Counted from the stretch's first letter, positions 47,601-53,770 are shown. The stretch is 64,000 nt of DNA from Psychrobacter sp. LV10R520-6 (GCF_900182925.1 NZ_LT900024.1:1984001-2048000), one strand, 5' to 3'. Notes: generated from the letters alone by a model not told the origin. Translations and numbers: made by a program.

Positions 47601-49736
47601 GCGTTTTGGTAGTACAGCAGTGACTTTTTGGTTGGCAATGATACCACCATTAATGTCATTCACTCGGAAACTGATGACGGTGCTGCCACCTGAGCTAGAT
47701 AGCTGAGGGTTGCTGCTAGTACCAAAGTTGATATTATACTCAGCGGTAGGAATAGCCGCTTGTGCTGTGTATTTTTGGGTAGCAATGCCGTCTTCATCGG
47801 TGAGGATTGCGGTGTAGGAAATACCAGAGGTGGCTAAGACTTTACGCTGCGCTAAGGTTAAGCTTGGTTCAATATTAACGGTAAACACGGCATTACCTGC
47901 CGCATCAGTAGTCTGCTCACTACCTCGAATGCTAACCCCTGCCACCTCATTGAGAATAAGTTTCACATCTTTCCCAGCAGCAGCGCTACCATCAGGACGA
48001 CGACCAGATACTTGAATCTGAAACTGATCTTTTAAGATGTTGATGACACTAGGAATACTATTGGAGCTAAGAATTGTCTCACTTTCAGCCGTAATGCTGA
48101 CACGTTCACTATTAACACGACTGCTCACACCAGAGGCTTCAGTCATACTAGCGGTCAACGCAAAACCGCCAGCTTTTTCTAATACAGCTCGTTTGGTTGC
48201 ATTCAGCCCAGCAGGAACACGCACAGTATAGCTAACGATACCTTTGGCGTCGGTCGGTTGGGTGGCAGCACTGTCTAATGTTAACAGTCCAGCATCTCTG
48301 AGCTCTTTTGGTAAGATAGCAGTAACCGCTTGATTCGCAATGATACCGCCATTGTTCTGATCATTAACGCGAAAGCTAATAACCGCACTGCTGCCATAAC
48401 TTGATATTTTACTTTTACTATTGATGCCGAATGTGATTTGATATTGAGCCTGAGGAATATACACGTTGTTGGTATAGGTTTGGGTAGTCACCGAGCGGTT
48501 CGGCTCAGACAACATGACCGTATAGCTGACACCCTCTTTTGCAAGCTTGGCGCGAGACGCTTCACTCAAGTTGTCGGGTATAATTAAATCTACCGTTGCT
48601 TGACCCTTATTGTCTAAAATTAGCGCTTCACGGCTTAATCTCACACCTTGAATCACGTTATTGAGCCTCACACTCACTTTAGCCTCGTTAATTTGGGTCG
48701 GTACGTCGTCATTCGTAGGTTTGGCAGTGATAACCAGCTGCTGCGTATCGCCATAGGCATTGAGCTTATTGGTCATACCTTCTATCTCAAGCTTATAATC
48801 AGAGATAGGGGGCGCAACTACGAACTTATCAGAAACCTCTTTAGTAGCACCACTTTTTTCTTTAATATTGATAACATAAAAAATACCTTGCTGAATAAGA
48901 GCGTCGCGTTCAACTTTTGTCAGCTTACTATCGACTTCAATATTAAAAGTCGCGATACCATTAGAGTCGGTCTCTTTACTATTACCACCAGTAATAGCGA
49001 CCCCTTTAACACTGGTAATCCCTAAACCTACGGTCACACCGATGGCACGTGCGCCATTCTTATTTTTTACAATGACACTAAATACTGCAGTGTCACCATA
49101 AGCATTTAAAACATTGTTAGACACTGAGCTGGTATTTAATACGGGCTGAATATCAAGGGTGCTGACTTCTACCTGTGTGCCATCGCCGCTGCCTTTTTTG
49201 AATACAGCGACTTTATTTACCTGCGTGATAACAGCACCATCATTTTTAGTAGCAGAAGCAGTTAGATTAAAGCCGTTCGCTAACAATGCAGCTTTATCAG
49301 TGACAGCTCCTGGATTTAGTTGAAGCGTGTAGGTGACATACCCATCACTATCAGTGGCAATCGTACTTTTCCCATCAATGGTAATGCCATTATTTTCAGA
49401 ATTCTCAATTTTTAAGCTGATGTTTTTATCGATGACCGCACCGCCACTGGCCTTTTCAGCTGCTTTTATCGTAACGGTAAAAGCTGTGGGTTCATCGGAT
49501 AACTCAATACTATTTGGACTAACTGCAATGGGTTGTAAGAAAAAGTCAGGCTCAATATCACCATCTGGTGTATCTTCATCACTCTTAACGGGCTGTTCAC
49601 CTAGAGGAGGCACCGGGTCAATAGAATCTACCGTATCACCCTCTCCACCACCACCACAACCAGCTAAAGCTAAGGCGCAAGTTAAAGAGGTAAGTTGAAA
49701 CAACTTAGAAGTAAGAGGTAGTGAGCTATAGGACAT
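35616..49736 (-). CDS. Giant Ig-like-repeat lipoprotein (putative surface adhesin)
   Basis: 4706 residues. Signal peptide with lipobox LALAGC, acylated Cys27 followed by GGGG (Gly at +2 favours the outer membrane). Then: an acidic linker; about three diverged Ig-like domains (60-430); 13 repeat units (about 430-3510) that alternate domain B (AEYxINFG...LSSSGGSTVISFRVND) with domain A (LSSKxIPxVxNVLKDQFQIQVSGKR); and about eight further diverged Ig-like domains to ~4500, ending in a unique domain with the protein's only paired cysteines (VCLLDSK, GAQCVDS). Each domain closes with T-D/N-x-x-G-x-A/V-x-F/Y-T-V, as in Big_1 (invasin-type) folds. No beta-barrel, LPXTG or type I signal is visible, so surface exposure is inferred. 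GGAG precedes the ATG. Leader hairpin at 49785, terminator at 35510. Probably adhesion or a surface spacer fibre. Confidence 0.85.
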   Translation of the reverse strand: MSYSSLPLTSKLFQLTSLTCALALAGCGGGGEGDTVDSIDPVPPLGEQPVKSDEDTPDGDIEPDFFLQPIAVSPNSIELSDEPTAFTVTIKAAEKASGGAVIDKNISLKIENSENNGITIDGKSTIATDSDGYVTYTLQLNPGAVTDKAALLANGFNLTASATKNDGAVITQVNKVAVFKKGSGDGTQVEVSTLDIQPVLNTSSVSNNVLNAYGDTAVFSVIVKNKNGARAIGVTVGLGITSVKGVAITGGNSKETDSNGIATFNIEVDSKLTKVERDALIQQGIFYVINIKEKSGATKEVSDKFVVAPPISDYKLEIEGMTNKLNAYGDTQQLVITAKPTNDDVPTQINEAKVSVRLNNVIQGVRLSREALILDNKGQATVDLIIPDNLSEASRAKLAKEGVSYTVMLSEPNRSVTTQTYTNNVYIPQAQYQITFGINSKSKISSYGSSAVISFRVNDQNNGGIIANQAVTAILPKELRDAGLLTLDSAATQPTDAKGIVSYTVRVPAGLNATKRAVLEKAGGFALTASMTEASGVSSRVNSERVSITAESETILSSNSIPSVINILKDQFQIQVSGRRPDGSAAAGKDVKLILNEVAGVSIRGSEQTTDAAGNAVFTVNIEPSLTLAQRKVLATSGISYTAILTDEDGIATQKYTAQAAIPTAEYNINFGTSSNPQLSSSGGSTVISFRVNDINGGIIANQKVTAVLPKRLADAGLLTLDSAATQLTDSKGMVNYTVRVPVGLSAERKTELEGIGGFTLTTAIIEASGATSTAVSERVRISNEAQRSETVLSSKSIPSVINVLNDQFQIQVSGKRLNGSAAADKMMKLTIDGVVGVSVQGNEQTTDAAGNAVFTVNLSQDLTTEQRKTLVASGITYTAILTDDDGVATQNYKAPVTLPVAQYNINFGTSSNSRLSSFGGSAVLSFRVNDSRGGAITNQSVVASLPSNLTEQGLLIIEGGAEKVTDINGVVNYTVRVPAGLSAARKAELERISGFALTATLTEGSGATSTVNSERMSITSESATVLSSKTIPGVINVLKDQFQIQVSGKRSNGAAAANKVVKLFIEGVPGVSVEGNEQTTNAAGNAVFTVNLSQDLTDDQRNALIASGITYTAILTDDDGIATIENVNAKVEKPAAEYKISVGTISNPQLSSSGGSTVISFRVNDKNGGIIAGQKVTAGLSKSFTDAGLLTLDSTAEQVTNDKGMVSYTVRVSAGLNGDQKELLETAGSFALAVAMTETSGASSTAVSERVKISDEVKVSATVLSSKTIPGVINVLKDQFQIQVSGKRSNGAAAANKVVKLFIEGVPGVSVEGNEQTTDTAGNAVFTINIESSLSLAQREALAASGITYTAILTDDDGIATQKYTAQAAVPAAEYKINFGMISNQQLSSSGGSTVISFRVNDINGGIVANQRVTAVLPKALTEAGLLTLDGEATQITNNQGMVSYTVRVPAGLNGEQKGDLEDAGNFVLTTATIETSGATSTAESGKIEISSEVQKSATVLSSKSIPNVVNVLKDQFQIQVSSKRPNGGATAGKVVKLTLNDVTGVSVEGNEQTTNAAGDAVFTVNIDKTLTLTQRQALVDDGITYSAILTDEDGIATLDDGNVPAEVPTAEYQINFGTSSKVQLSSSGGSTVISFRVNDKNGGIVANQRVTAVLPKALTEAGLLTLDGEATQITNNQGMVSYTVRVPAGLNGEQKGDLEDAGNFVLTTATIETSGASSTGVSEQIGFSNKVQQSATTLSSKSIPSVVNVLKDQFQIQVSGKRADGSAAASKVMKLDIDGVSGVSVEDSEQTTNAAGNAVFTINIDPSLTLTQREALVDSGIAYNAILTDEDGIATIEDKAQAAIPAAEYQINFGTSSKVQLSSSGGSAIISFRVNDINGGIVANQRVTAVLPKALTDSGLLTLDSAATQVTDTKGMVSYTVRVPFGLSNTQRDALEGEGGFVLTTAIIETSGVASTAVSKRVVVKAQPGKSDTVITSKTIPGVINVLKNQFQIQVSGKRSNGAAAANKVVKLFIEGVPGVSVEGNEQTTDTAGNAVFTINIESSLSLVQREALAASGITYTAILTDDDGIATQKYTAQAAVPAAEYQINFGTISNPQLSSSGGSTVISFRVNDKNGGIIAGQKVTAGLSKSFTDAGLLTLDSTAEQVTNDKGMVSYTVRVSAGLNGDQKELLETAGSFALAVAMTETSGASSTAVSERVKISDEVKVSATVLSSKTIPGVINVLKDQFQIQVSGKRSNGAAAANKVVKLFIEGVPGVSVEGNEQTTNAAGNAVFTVNLSQDLTDDQRNALIASGITYTAILTDDDGIATIENVNAKVEKPAAEYKISVGTISNSQLSSSGGSTVISFRVNDKNGGVIANQNITAKLPQGLIDAGLLTLDSTAAQVTNAKGMVSYTVRVPAGLLQAQKEILEAAEDFVLNAVLTEASGATTDVDSGKIIISDEVKVSATVLSSKTIPGVINVLKDQFQIQVSGKRSNGAAAANKVVKLFIEGVPGVSVEGNEQTTNAAGNAVFTVNLSQDLTDDQRNALIASGITYTAILTDDDGIATIENVNAKVEKPAAEYKISVGTISNSQLSSSGGSTVISFRVNDKNGGVIANQNITAKLPQGLIDAGLLTLDSTAAQVTNAKGMVSYTVRVPAGLLQAQKEILEAAEDFVLNAVLTEASGATTDVDSGKIIISDEVKVSATVLSSKTIPGVINVLKDQFQIQVSGKRSNGAAAANKVVKLFIEGVPGVSVEGNEQTTNAAGNAVFTVNLSQDLTDDQRNALIASGITYTAILTDDDGIATIENVNAKVEKPAAEYKINFNPGNKEKISVFGGTAILSFRVNDSKGGAIANQTVTASLPKELTDAGLLTLDGNTEQVTNDKGVVNYLVRVPAGLNDDQRKELEAAAKDFSLTAVLTEASGATTQVDSERVSFTSVSETILSSKSIPGVVNVLKEQFQIQVSGKRPDGGAAANKVVKLVIDGVPGISIDNNEQITDTDGNVVFMVNLSQDLMDDQRKGLVASGITYTTIITDDDGMATRQYNAPVMLPVAQYQINFGTISSPKLSSSGGSTVISFRVNDKNGGVTANQSVTAVLPKELTDAGLLTLDGDATQLTDSKGMVSYSVRVPAELLQAQKDILEAAGKGKFVLTATVIEDSGATSTVDSGEISISSEVQKSATVLSSKSIPSVVNVLKDQFQIQVSGKRKDGAATGKVVKLAINNVTGISVQDSEQTTNAAGNAVFTINIDPSLTLTQREALVDSGIAYNAILTDEDGIATIEDKAQAAIPAAEYQINFGTSSKVQLSSSGGSAIISFRVNDTNGGGVDKQTVIASLPSNLIDQGLLAIEGSAEQVTDATGMVSYTVRVPTGLNDGQKEALETAGKFVLTAKAIETSGASSVISSTPINIGSAIGQSDIKLVSTSNPKVVTVLDSQFTIQVSAKRPDSSAVVGNVVKLVIENVEGISIQGSEQTTNAAGNAVFTVNLSQDLTVTQREALVASGITYTAMITDDDGTEATIADQKINVEQPATSINFASILTPNISELGGSGSVTVKLLTKDANPQAVEGQAVAIQLGKVALDYGVSVNKESATTDFSGEVTFIVDIPKGLTSEQRIELKDVGIDYQLSYVEKDNTYTSKTQEVNITTPDVDLTVLNPPNLINNRPFYTLNGEGDTAVIQAGLSTQMTSFQIAGQPIELAFENAELAALLNVNGKLGSAANIVSTNADGVVSFTVIVPSNLTQEQKNKLKNQKLTATLKETLTGKKQEIQFNIQSTKAAIDLIAITPKALNLNGGETQIEVIAQDSKDNVIAGQKVFLALPAAIASQGVILATSGTQTTNDSGKATFTIAVSGGLTDAQKAAIGNSFIIALSAADANGNIATKTSIVTTTTPAANGTQENLSIGANKVVNTKGDTFKVFVRVADNEGSITNRDVRLNVDDPIKTGVSVTNGTATTNSDGVATFELTLETGANVNDALLAAGIKLTATTTTAEDVKLEQNYIVAVDNGILENYRIVGRSDKTTLNTGGDQTTTTFIVTDVNGGVLAGVPVQLSIENLEASGAALATSSVVITDEQGKVAAGVLLAANTINARLNHSVVINAKVVTPQYDADGNSIMQVRAQSTETLSAVGTKVTLNASLNNLNSGDVTTVTTTLKDGAERAIANADMELIDAEGNSIATAIKTNADGVAEFNLEADNLDFDDNGNLRVFARAIGERAVFTQRSTNSVNLVKVSQAGISFIDIKDFYNANESHTITIEVRTDSAAQANALIGKQIEVQTTLGNFNNNDVITTQAINATNVDGSIITVPVILTSRLAGTAVLQATVLAETNNGNPKYRTSVDTRFRATTPATMSLQAVRSTIVPQGSTEVVALIKDQNDVPVEGETVVFSRIADASAGRLSAATAVTNNKGEARVVYQANASTAVNGVVINAEVLNNKTIKQTVNITVSKEAVYTTLAFSNDLTSDNIYYTLEGSISVMDGSGRAVPNQDVSIKSYAIEYAQGTVCLLDSKVSYQTADNLERYSEQLTIPMKSGWFNTEDPDYNYTLEKDDDLNGNNRLDAINPVSIIGGTVSDDGYTFMTDEEGRADFSIRYPIRYANWVKVRFDASTFVNGSENTQSLNFELPFLPEDIDIVNGTLKTPWENNASAFGAGGAQCVDSISINVDEEEKTTRVMLTPSQDFSVNINGEKPTTTSQGFNSFVVDFDKAYAIGAIVNVSNNGFSFKQEIKVQ
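39180..48450 (-). repeat. Array of ~714-bp (238-codon) coding repeats
   Basis: Thirteen B-A domain pairs in head-to-tail order. I counted 13 copies of the N-x-L-x-x-Q-F-x-I-Q-V-S core of domain A (FTIQVSAKR in the last) and 13 of the SFRVND core of domain B, the next B-like domain being strongly diverged. Unit length is 714 bp in the most recent copies; other copies differ by multiples of 3 (for example offsets of 2847 and 4272 between identical patches), so the reading frame is always kept. Confidence 0.88.
41341..43128 (-). repeat. Perfect 714-bp tandem repeats (2.5 copies)
   Basis: 41341-42054 and 42055-42768 read the same base for base by eye, and 42769-43128 repeats the first 360 bp before diverging at a switch from ATAATAATC to TTTTTACAC. 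These are the youngest duplications in the giant gene and the part most likely to vary between strains or to be misassembled. Confidence 0.85.
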
Positions 49737-49784
49737 ATTTCGAACTCCGCATCAGCAAGATTCTGATCAAGCAAAAAAACGTAA

Positions 49785-49830
49785 ATCGTTGCCTTCTTTT
49801 CGGGAAAATATCTAAAAGAAAGGCAACGAT
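49785..49830 (-). promoter_or_regulatory. Terminator-like leader hairpin before the giant gene
   Basis: Arms ATCGTTGCCTTCTTTT (49785-49800) and AAAAGAAAGGCAACGAT (49814-49830) pair over 16 bp with one bulged A. On the minus strand the hairpin is followed by TTACGTTTTTTTG and then, about 50 nt after the hairpin, by the giant gene's start codon. This has the form of an intrinsic terminator inside the 5' leader, that is a possible attenuator; alternatively it ends a small RNA or protects the mRNA 5' end. Confidence 0.6.
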
Positions 49831-49851
49831 ACATAGATTTACAGTAAGGTT

Positions 49852-49867
49852 AACTGTACTAACAGTT
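49852..49867. promoter_or_regulatory. Possible operator palindrome upstream of the giant gene
   Basis: Perfect inverted repeat AACTGT-N4-ACAGTT, 20 bp upstream of the leader hairpin and about 115 bp before the giant gene's start. The size fits a dimeric repressor site; the binding protein is unknown. Confidence 0.35.
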
Positions 49868-50015
49868 TGTATGAAATTTATAACAGCAACTTTACTGACT
49901 TTTGTTATAACTTACAACTAAAGATTAAAACTTTGCATTAAGTAATCAACAACATAGCGCATGAAATTCAGGGTATAATAGCTGACTTACATGACGACAA
50001 TTATCATAAAATAGT

Positions 50016-50044
50016 TTGAGTATTTATTGATTTTATGGTATAAA
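50016..50044 (+). promoter_or_regulatory. Sigma-70 type promoter of rpmB-rpmG
   Basis: TTGAGT (50016-50021), 17-bp spacer, TATAAA (50039-50044), pointing toward rpmB with a leader of about 180 nt. It lies in the space shared with the divergent giant gene. Confidence 0.55.
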
Positions 50045-50232
50045 TGTCGACTTTAAAATTTTCTGAATTGGTCTGCCTGTTATTTGCCTTTAGATGACAG
50101 AAATACCAGCTCAACCTTCATATAGTTTTGTTTGGTGCAATGGTGCCGCTTGCTGTGTCCATGCCGCAAATGCGCGCAACTTGCCCAGACTGGTATGAGA
50201 ATGACTCATACTTCATAGATCAGGAGTTCGCC

Positions 50233-50469
50233 ATGTCTAGAGTTTGCCAAGTGACTGGAAAGCGCCCTATGGTGGGTAATAATGTTTCGCACGCAAACAA
50301 CAAAACCCGTCGTCGCTTTCTACCAAACCTTCAACGCCATCGTTTTTGGGTAGAATCTGAAAATCGTTTTGTGCGTCTACGTATATCTACTAAAGGTATG
50401 CGCATCATTGACAAACTAGGTATCGATAAAGTGTTAGCAGATTTGCGCGCACAAGGTCAAAAAGTTTAA
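50233..50469 (+). CDS. rpmB: 50S ribosomal protein L28
   Basis: 78 residues starting [27 protein letters not shown], the unmistakable L28 opening, and ending in the [17 protein letters not shown] helix. The ATG at 50233 has AGGAG 7 nt upstream; the frame is open for 105 bp further, but that is leader. First gene of the rpmB-rpmG pair, with the usual spacing of 39 bp to rpmG. Confidence 0.98.
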   Translation: MSRVCQVTGKRPMVGNNVSHANNKTRRRFLPNLQRHRFWVESENRFVRLRISTKGMRIIDKLGIDKVLADLRAQGQKV

Positions 50470-50508
50470 GCTTAGTGCTTGCACGCTATCATTTAAAGGA
50501 AAACTATC

Positions 50509-50664
50509 ATGAGAGATAAAATCAAGTTGGTATCAACTGCTGGTACTGGGTATTATTACACCACTACCAAAAACAAGCGCACGATGCCTGGCAAAATGGA
50601 AATCAAAAAGTTTGATCCAAAAATTCGCCAGCATGTGATCTTTAAAGAAGCAAAAATCAAATAA
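50509..50664 (+). CDS. rpmG: 50S ribosomal protein L33
   Basis: 51 residues, [24 protein letters not shown]...[16 protein letters not shown]; the typical L33 length and sequence. It lacks the zinc-binding cysteines found in the C+ paralogue, so this is the zinc-free type. AAAGGA lies before the ATG. Followed by a palindromic terminator at 50728. Confidence 0.98.
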   Translation: MRDKIKLVSTAGTGYYYTTTKNKRTMPGKMEIKKFDPKIRQHVIFKEAKIK

Positions 50665-50727
50665 TATTTATTTACGGATAACTATTATTAGACTGTCGTT
50701 TTTCACTGGAGTTATTTGGTGCTAAAC

Positions 50728-50762
50728 AAAAAAAGGGTTTATCAATTGATAAACCCTTTTTT
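50728..50762 (+). terminator. Terminator of rpmB-rpmG
   Basis: Long perfect palindrome AAAAAAGGGTTTATC/GATAAACCCTTTTTT with AATT at the centre, 64 bp after rpmG. It can also serve the minus-strand gene ending at 50861. Confidence 0.85.
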
Positions 50763-50860
50763 ATTGTCTGCTGTTTTGATCGCTAATAGTTAATTCTAGC
50801 TGTCTATCAATGTATTAGCTAACATTGCTATTAGTTGGCATGGGAAAAATTTCGTTCGTA

Positions 50861-51172
50861 TTAGCTGTAGTTCGTTGGCTCTTTATCATAAACATGTGCA
50901 TGCCACTGGCTCATTTGCTTTTGCATTATGACCTGAATGGCCGCATGAATCATGTGCTGCCCGATTGGTTGAGTATCACTACCAAGCAACTCTTTGAGCT
51001 TGTCAGAGAAATCAATAGTCATTAGCGGCTCATCATCACCCTCAGCGTCGCGTAATAATAACCTGCCATTATCTGCTTCTACTAGCTCAAGGGTGGTCTC
51101 TTTGGCAAGTCCGGCAAACTGGTCGGTACTGTCAATATCCACTTCTATCTCATTATCAATATCGTATGGCAT
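50861..51172 (-). CDS. Conserved-looking acidic protein, function unknown
   Basis: 103 residues, strongly acidic (DIDNEIEVDIDSTDQ; EADNGRLLLRDAEGDDEPLM), soluble, with a likely beta N-terminal half and a helical C-terminal half (GQHMIHAAIQVIMQKQMSQW). A strong GAGGAAAAA site precedes the ATG, and the stop runs into the shared palindromic terminator. Family not recognised. Confidence 0.65.
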   Translation of the reverse strand: MPYDIDNEIEVDIDSTDQFAGLAKETTLELVEADNGRLLLRDAEGDDEPLMTIDFSDKLKELLGSDTQPIGQHMIHAAIQVIMQKQMSQWHAHVYDKEPTNYS

Positions 51173-51372
51173 TTGGCTTTTTCCTCATTATCCCGTCTTA
51201 TACTTGCACGGAGATTATAATCTAGCAAAGCTAGCATCTCTCAACATCTCATAGTAACGCGGGCAAATATCTCTTATTCATACAATGGACGCTTTAACTC
51301 TATAATTCAAGGGGTCTCACATAAGTCTTATGAAGGATTCGATATAAAACGCATAAGAGAATCGGCAAACTA

Positions 51373-51681
51373 CTACCAATAGCGCAGTTTTGCTAAAGTG
51401 AATAGAAACGCCACAAACATACCAAGATAATAAACCAACTTTAGCTCAAAGGTAGGATCGCGGTATTTAAACGGTAGCGCAACAGTTGCGGTCGCGGTTG
51501 GCAATATTAATAACATCAGTAGCCAGTTTTCGATGACATTAAGCCAGCCTTGTAAATCATTACCTATGCGTAGCGATGCCAATCCTAATAACAGACAGCC
51601 GATGATTAGGGCAATAATTAAACCGTTTGGAATGTCTTTGGGAAAAATAATATCAGTAATTTTGGTAGGTGATGTTTGCAT
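51373..51681 (-). CDS. Small membrane protein, function unknown
   Basis: 102 residues with about three membrane helices (GLIIALIIGCLLLGLASL, WLNVIENWLLMLLILPTATAT, LVYYLGMFVAFLFTLAKL). The loop WYRDPTFEL-like segment (KYRDPTFELK) separates helices 2 and 3. I do not recognise it. GGATCC lies shortly before the ATG, a modest ribosome site. Confidence 0.6.
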   Translation of the reverse strand: MQTSPTKITDIIFPKDIPNGLIIALIIGCLLLGLASLRIGNDLQGWLNVIENWLLMLLILPTATATVALPFKYRDPTFELKLVYYLGMFVAFLFTLAKLRYW

Positions 51682-51802
51682 GCAAGGATCCAGTCACGGT
51701 TGAAAGGGGTGACTTATTGATTTAAAGAGAGGTTTATTTAGCATAACTGTTATTCAATGAAATTGTTGATTGAAAGCGATATCGACATCTATAAGTAACG
51801 CG

Positions 51803-51922
51803 ACTCTCAACTTAATATGGGCTATCGTAGGCTGGCGCTTTTAGCCCAGTCAATCGTAACAATTTGCCAAAAACGCTGGGCTAAAGCCACAGCCTACGCC
51901 AAAAATTATGATAGTTGAGAGT
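51803..51922. repeat. 120-bp imperfect long inverted repeat element
   Basis: Ends ACTCTCAACT and AGTTGAGAGT are perfect inverted repeats. Inside, GTAGGCTGGCGCTTTTAGCCCAG is mirrored by CTGGGCTAAAGCCACAGCCTAC, leaving a ~25-nt loop. It would fold into one long hairpin as RNA or cruciform DNA. It lies between two minus-strand genes for small membrane proteins and resembles a palindromic intergenic element or a small MITE. Confidence 0.75.
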
Positions 51923-51948
51923 GGAGTATAAGTAGTAAGACAGAACGC

Positions 51949-52314
51949 CTAGCTATAAGTGCCCATCAGCCACAATAGAGAGATGCAAGACGTTAGGTAG
52001 CCCAGACTAATAGCATTCCAGCTCGCAATATGCATGCCTTTAACCTTATTAAGCACGCGCGACCCCAGCCAAAAAAATAGCGGAATACCAAGCATAAACG
52101 CGGGTACTACTACCATAGCATGCTGTAATACTTCTCCGACATCATCGCCGACCATTAAGCGAAAGCCATAACCGGCTAAGCTTAGGATTAATGCAAAGAC
52201 TGCCAAGCCAATGGTAATGCCTTTTGGAACCAAGCTGCGTTTGCCAGAGTCGGAACTATTACCCTGTACTTGGTTGGACGGCGCTGACGGGGCAAACGAT
52301 TTTTGAGTATCCAT
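51949..52314 (-). CDS. Small membrane protein, function unknown
   Basis: 121 residues. A ~30-residue Ser/Gln/Asn-rich cytoplasmic start (SAPSNQVQGNSSDSGKR) precedes three hydrophobic segments (ITIGLAVFALILSLAGYGF, AMVVVPAFMLGIPLFFWLG, AISLGYLTSCISLLWLMG). AGAGGTG lies before the ATG. 68 bp downstream of rpe on the same strand, so possibly co-transcribed. Family not recognised. Confidence 0.62.
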   Translation of the reverse strand: MDTQKSFAPSAPSNQVQGNSSDSGKRSLVPKGITIGLAVFALILSLAGYGFRLMVGDDVGEVLQHAMVVVPAFMLGIPLFFWLGSRVLNKVKGMHIASWNAISLGYLTSCISLLWLMGTYS

Positions 52315-52382
52315 ATTTCACCTCTCTATAGCTATAATTACGAGTAGTCTGAAACTTTTAACCTGATTTTTAAATTTAGTTT

Positions 52383-53078
52383 TTAAATCGAACCGTTATT
52401 TGCTAATGCTAACTCTTCGCGCATGGCGGTAATAGCAGCGCTATAGTCCTGTTGGTTGAAAATAGCAGAACCGGCAACGAACATATCAGCACCCGCTTCG
52501 GCAATAGCGCGAATGTTATTGGATTTAATACCCCCATCCACCTCTAATCTAATGTCGCGGCCACTGTCGTCGATAAGCTTACGGACTTCACGTACCTTAT
52601 CTAAGGTGCTGTCAATAAATGATTGGCCACCAAACCCCGGGTTCACGCTCATCAATAAGATTTGATCGACTTTGTCCATCACATAATCTAGATAATGTAA
52701 CGGGGTAGCAGGATTGAATACCAACCCACATTTCGCACCGCCATCTTTAATAAGTTGTAGCGAGCGATCGACGTGGCCACTGGCTTCTGGATGGAAGGTA
52801 ATGATGCTGGCCCCTGCTTCTAAGAACTGTTCAATCATGCCGTCTACTGGGGACACCATCAAATGCACGTCAATAGGAGCATCTATGCCGTAATCGCGCA
52901 GCGCCTTACATATCATACTACCAAAGGTGAGGTTCGGTACATAGTGATTGTCCATCACATCAAAATGAATCACGTCAGCACCGGATGCCAATACCCGCTC
53001 AACTTCCTCACCTAGGCGCGCAAAGTCAGCAGATAAGATAGAGGGGGCAATCAGATATCGCTTAGAGGGACAAATCAT
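52383..53078 (-). CDS. rpe: Ribulose-phosphate 3-epimerase
   Basis: 231 residues, TIM barrel. Signatures: [34 protein letters not shown] (metal Asp and His), [21 protein letters not shown] and [14 protein letters not shown] with the second catalytic Asp. It interconverts ribulose 5-phosphate and xylulose 5-phosphate in the pentose phosphate pathway. It is not beside gph or trpS as in E. coli. Confidence 0.98.
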   Translation of the reverse strand: MICPSKRYLIAPSILSADFARLGEEVERVLASGADVIHFDVMDNHYVPNLTFGSMICKALRDYGIDAPIDVHLMVSPVDGMIEQFLEAGASIITFHPEASGHVDRSLQLIKDGGAKCGLVFNPATPLHYLDYVMDKVDQILLMSVNPGFGGQSFIDSTLDKVREVRKLIDDSGRDIRLEVDGGIKSNNIRAIAEAGADMFVAGSAIFNQQDYSAAITAMREELALANNGSI

Positions 53079-53275
53079 AATTGAGCTACCTAGTTAAAGT
53101 TTGCTTAAAATATCAATGAAAGTGCAATAAAATATTCGGATGACTTTATTATAACATAGGGCAGACGCTAAGCATTTTGCATCACGAGTCAGTAACTATG
53201 AGGAGTTATGCGTCGATATTAAAAACTCGCTATTGCAACCTCACTATTAAATTATTGGATCAACCAATAATATTA

Positions 53276-53770
53276 CTATCGTGGCTTATATTGAGTTTTA
53301 CAATAGGCACGGCCTACCATAAATGTACGTTTCGCTTGATGCTTAGTAGCACGACCCGTCACCCGCTGCCGCCATAACCGAAAAGAAGAGGGTTTTAACT
53401 GCTGACGCATTAAGGTAATGACATTAGTTTCAGTGAGTCCGTAGCTATACTCTATCGCTGCAAACGGCGTTCTATCTTCCCATGCCATCTCTATCACCCG
53501 TGACATTTGCACGGTGTCCAGTGCTTTATCATCTGCCACATCTGTTGCTTTTGATACCCGCTCAGCTGAATCAATAATATCTGAATTAACAGAGTCTGAC
53601 TTGTTATTATTTAACCCGTTAGCGCTGGTTTGCTGCTTTACTTTTTGCTTTTCTTGTAGCGCTGTATCTATGTCGGCCTGCATCATAGCAAGCGACGATT
53701 GAGCAGTTTGTTGCTGATGCTGTTTGGTGTCTAAGCGGTCAGCTATTGATGATGTTTGAGAGTTTGTCAT
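53276..53770 (-). CDS. DUF2805 / TIGR03643 family protein
   Basis: 164 residues. The last ~75 carry the family core EMAWEDRTPFAAIEYSYGLTE, VITLMRQQLKPSSFRLWRQRVTGRATKHQAKR, which looks like a small helix-turn-helix-like nucleic-acid-binding fold. The first ~90 residues are an unusual polar extension (TKQHQQQTAQSSLAMMQ, QKVKQQTSANGLNNNKSDS), probably disordered. AAGGA before the ATG supports the long form. Function unknown. Confidence 0.82.
   Translation of the reverse strand: MTNSQTSSIADRLDTKQHQQQTAQSSLAMMQADIDTALQEKQKVKQQTSANGLNNNKSDSVNSDIIDSAERVSKATDVADDKALDTVQMSRVIEMAWEDRTPFAAIEYSYGLTETNVITLMRQQLKPSSFRLWRQRVTGRATKHQAKRTFMVGRAYCKTQYKPR

Noticed and set aside
39180..48450. Regular repeats that might suggest a CRISPR array
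   Set aside because: Units are 714 bp and coding, without short repeats separated by unique spacers.
35755..49698. Many plus-strand open frames of 60-156 codons across the giant gene
   Set aside because: They recur with the repeat period and are antisense shadows of one long frame with coherent protein repeats.
53177..53377. 66-codon plus-strand frame between rpe and the DUF2805 gene
   Set aside because: Half of it is antisense to DUF2805, with no ribosome site and low-information composition.
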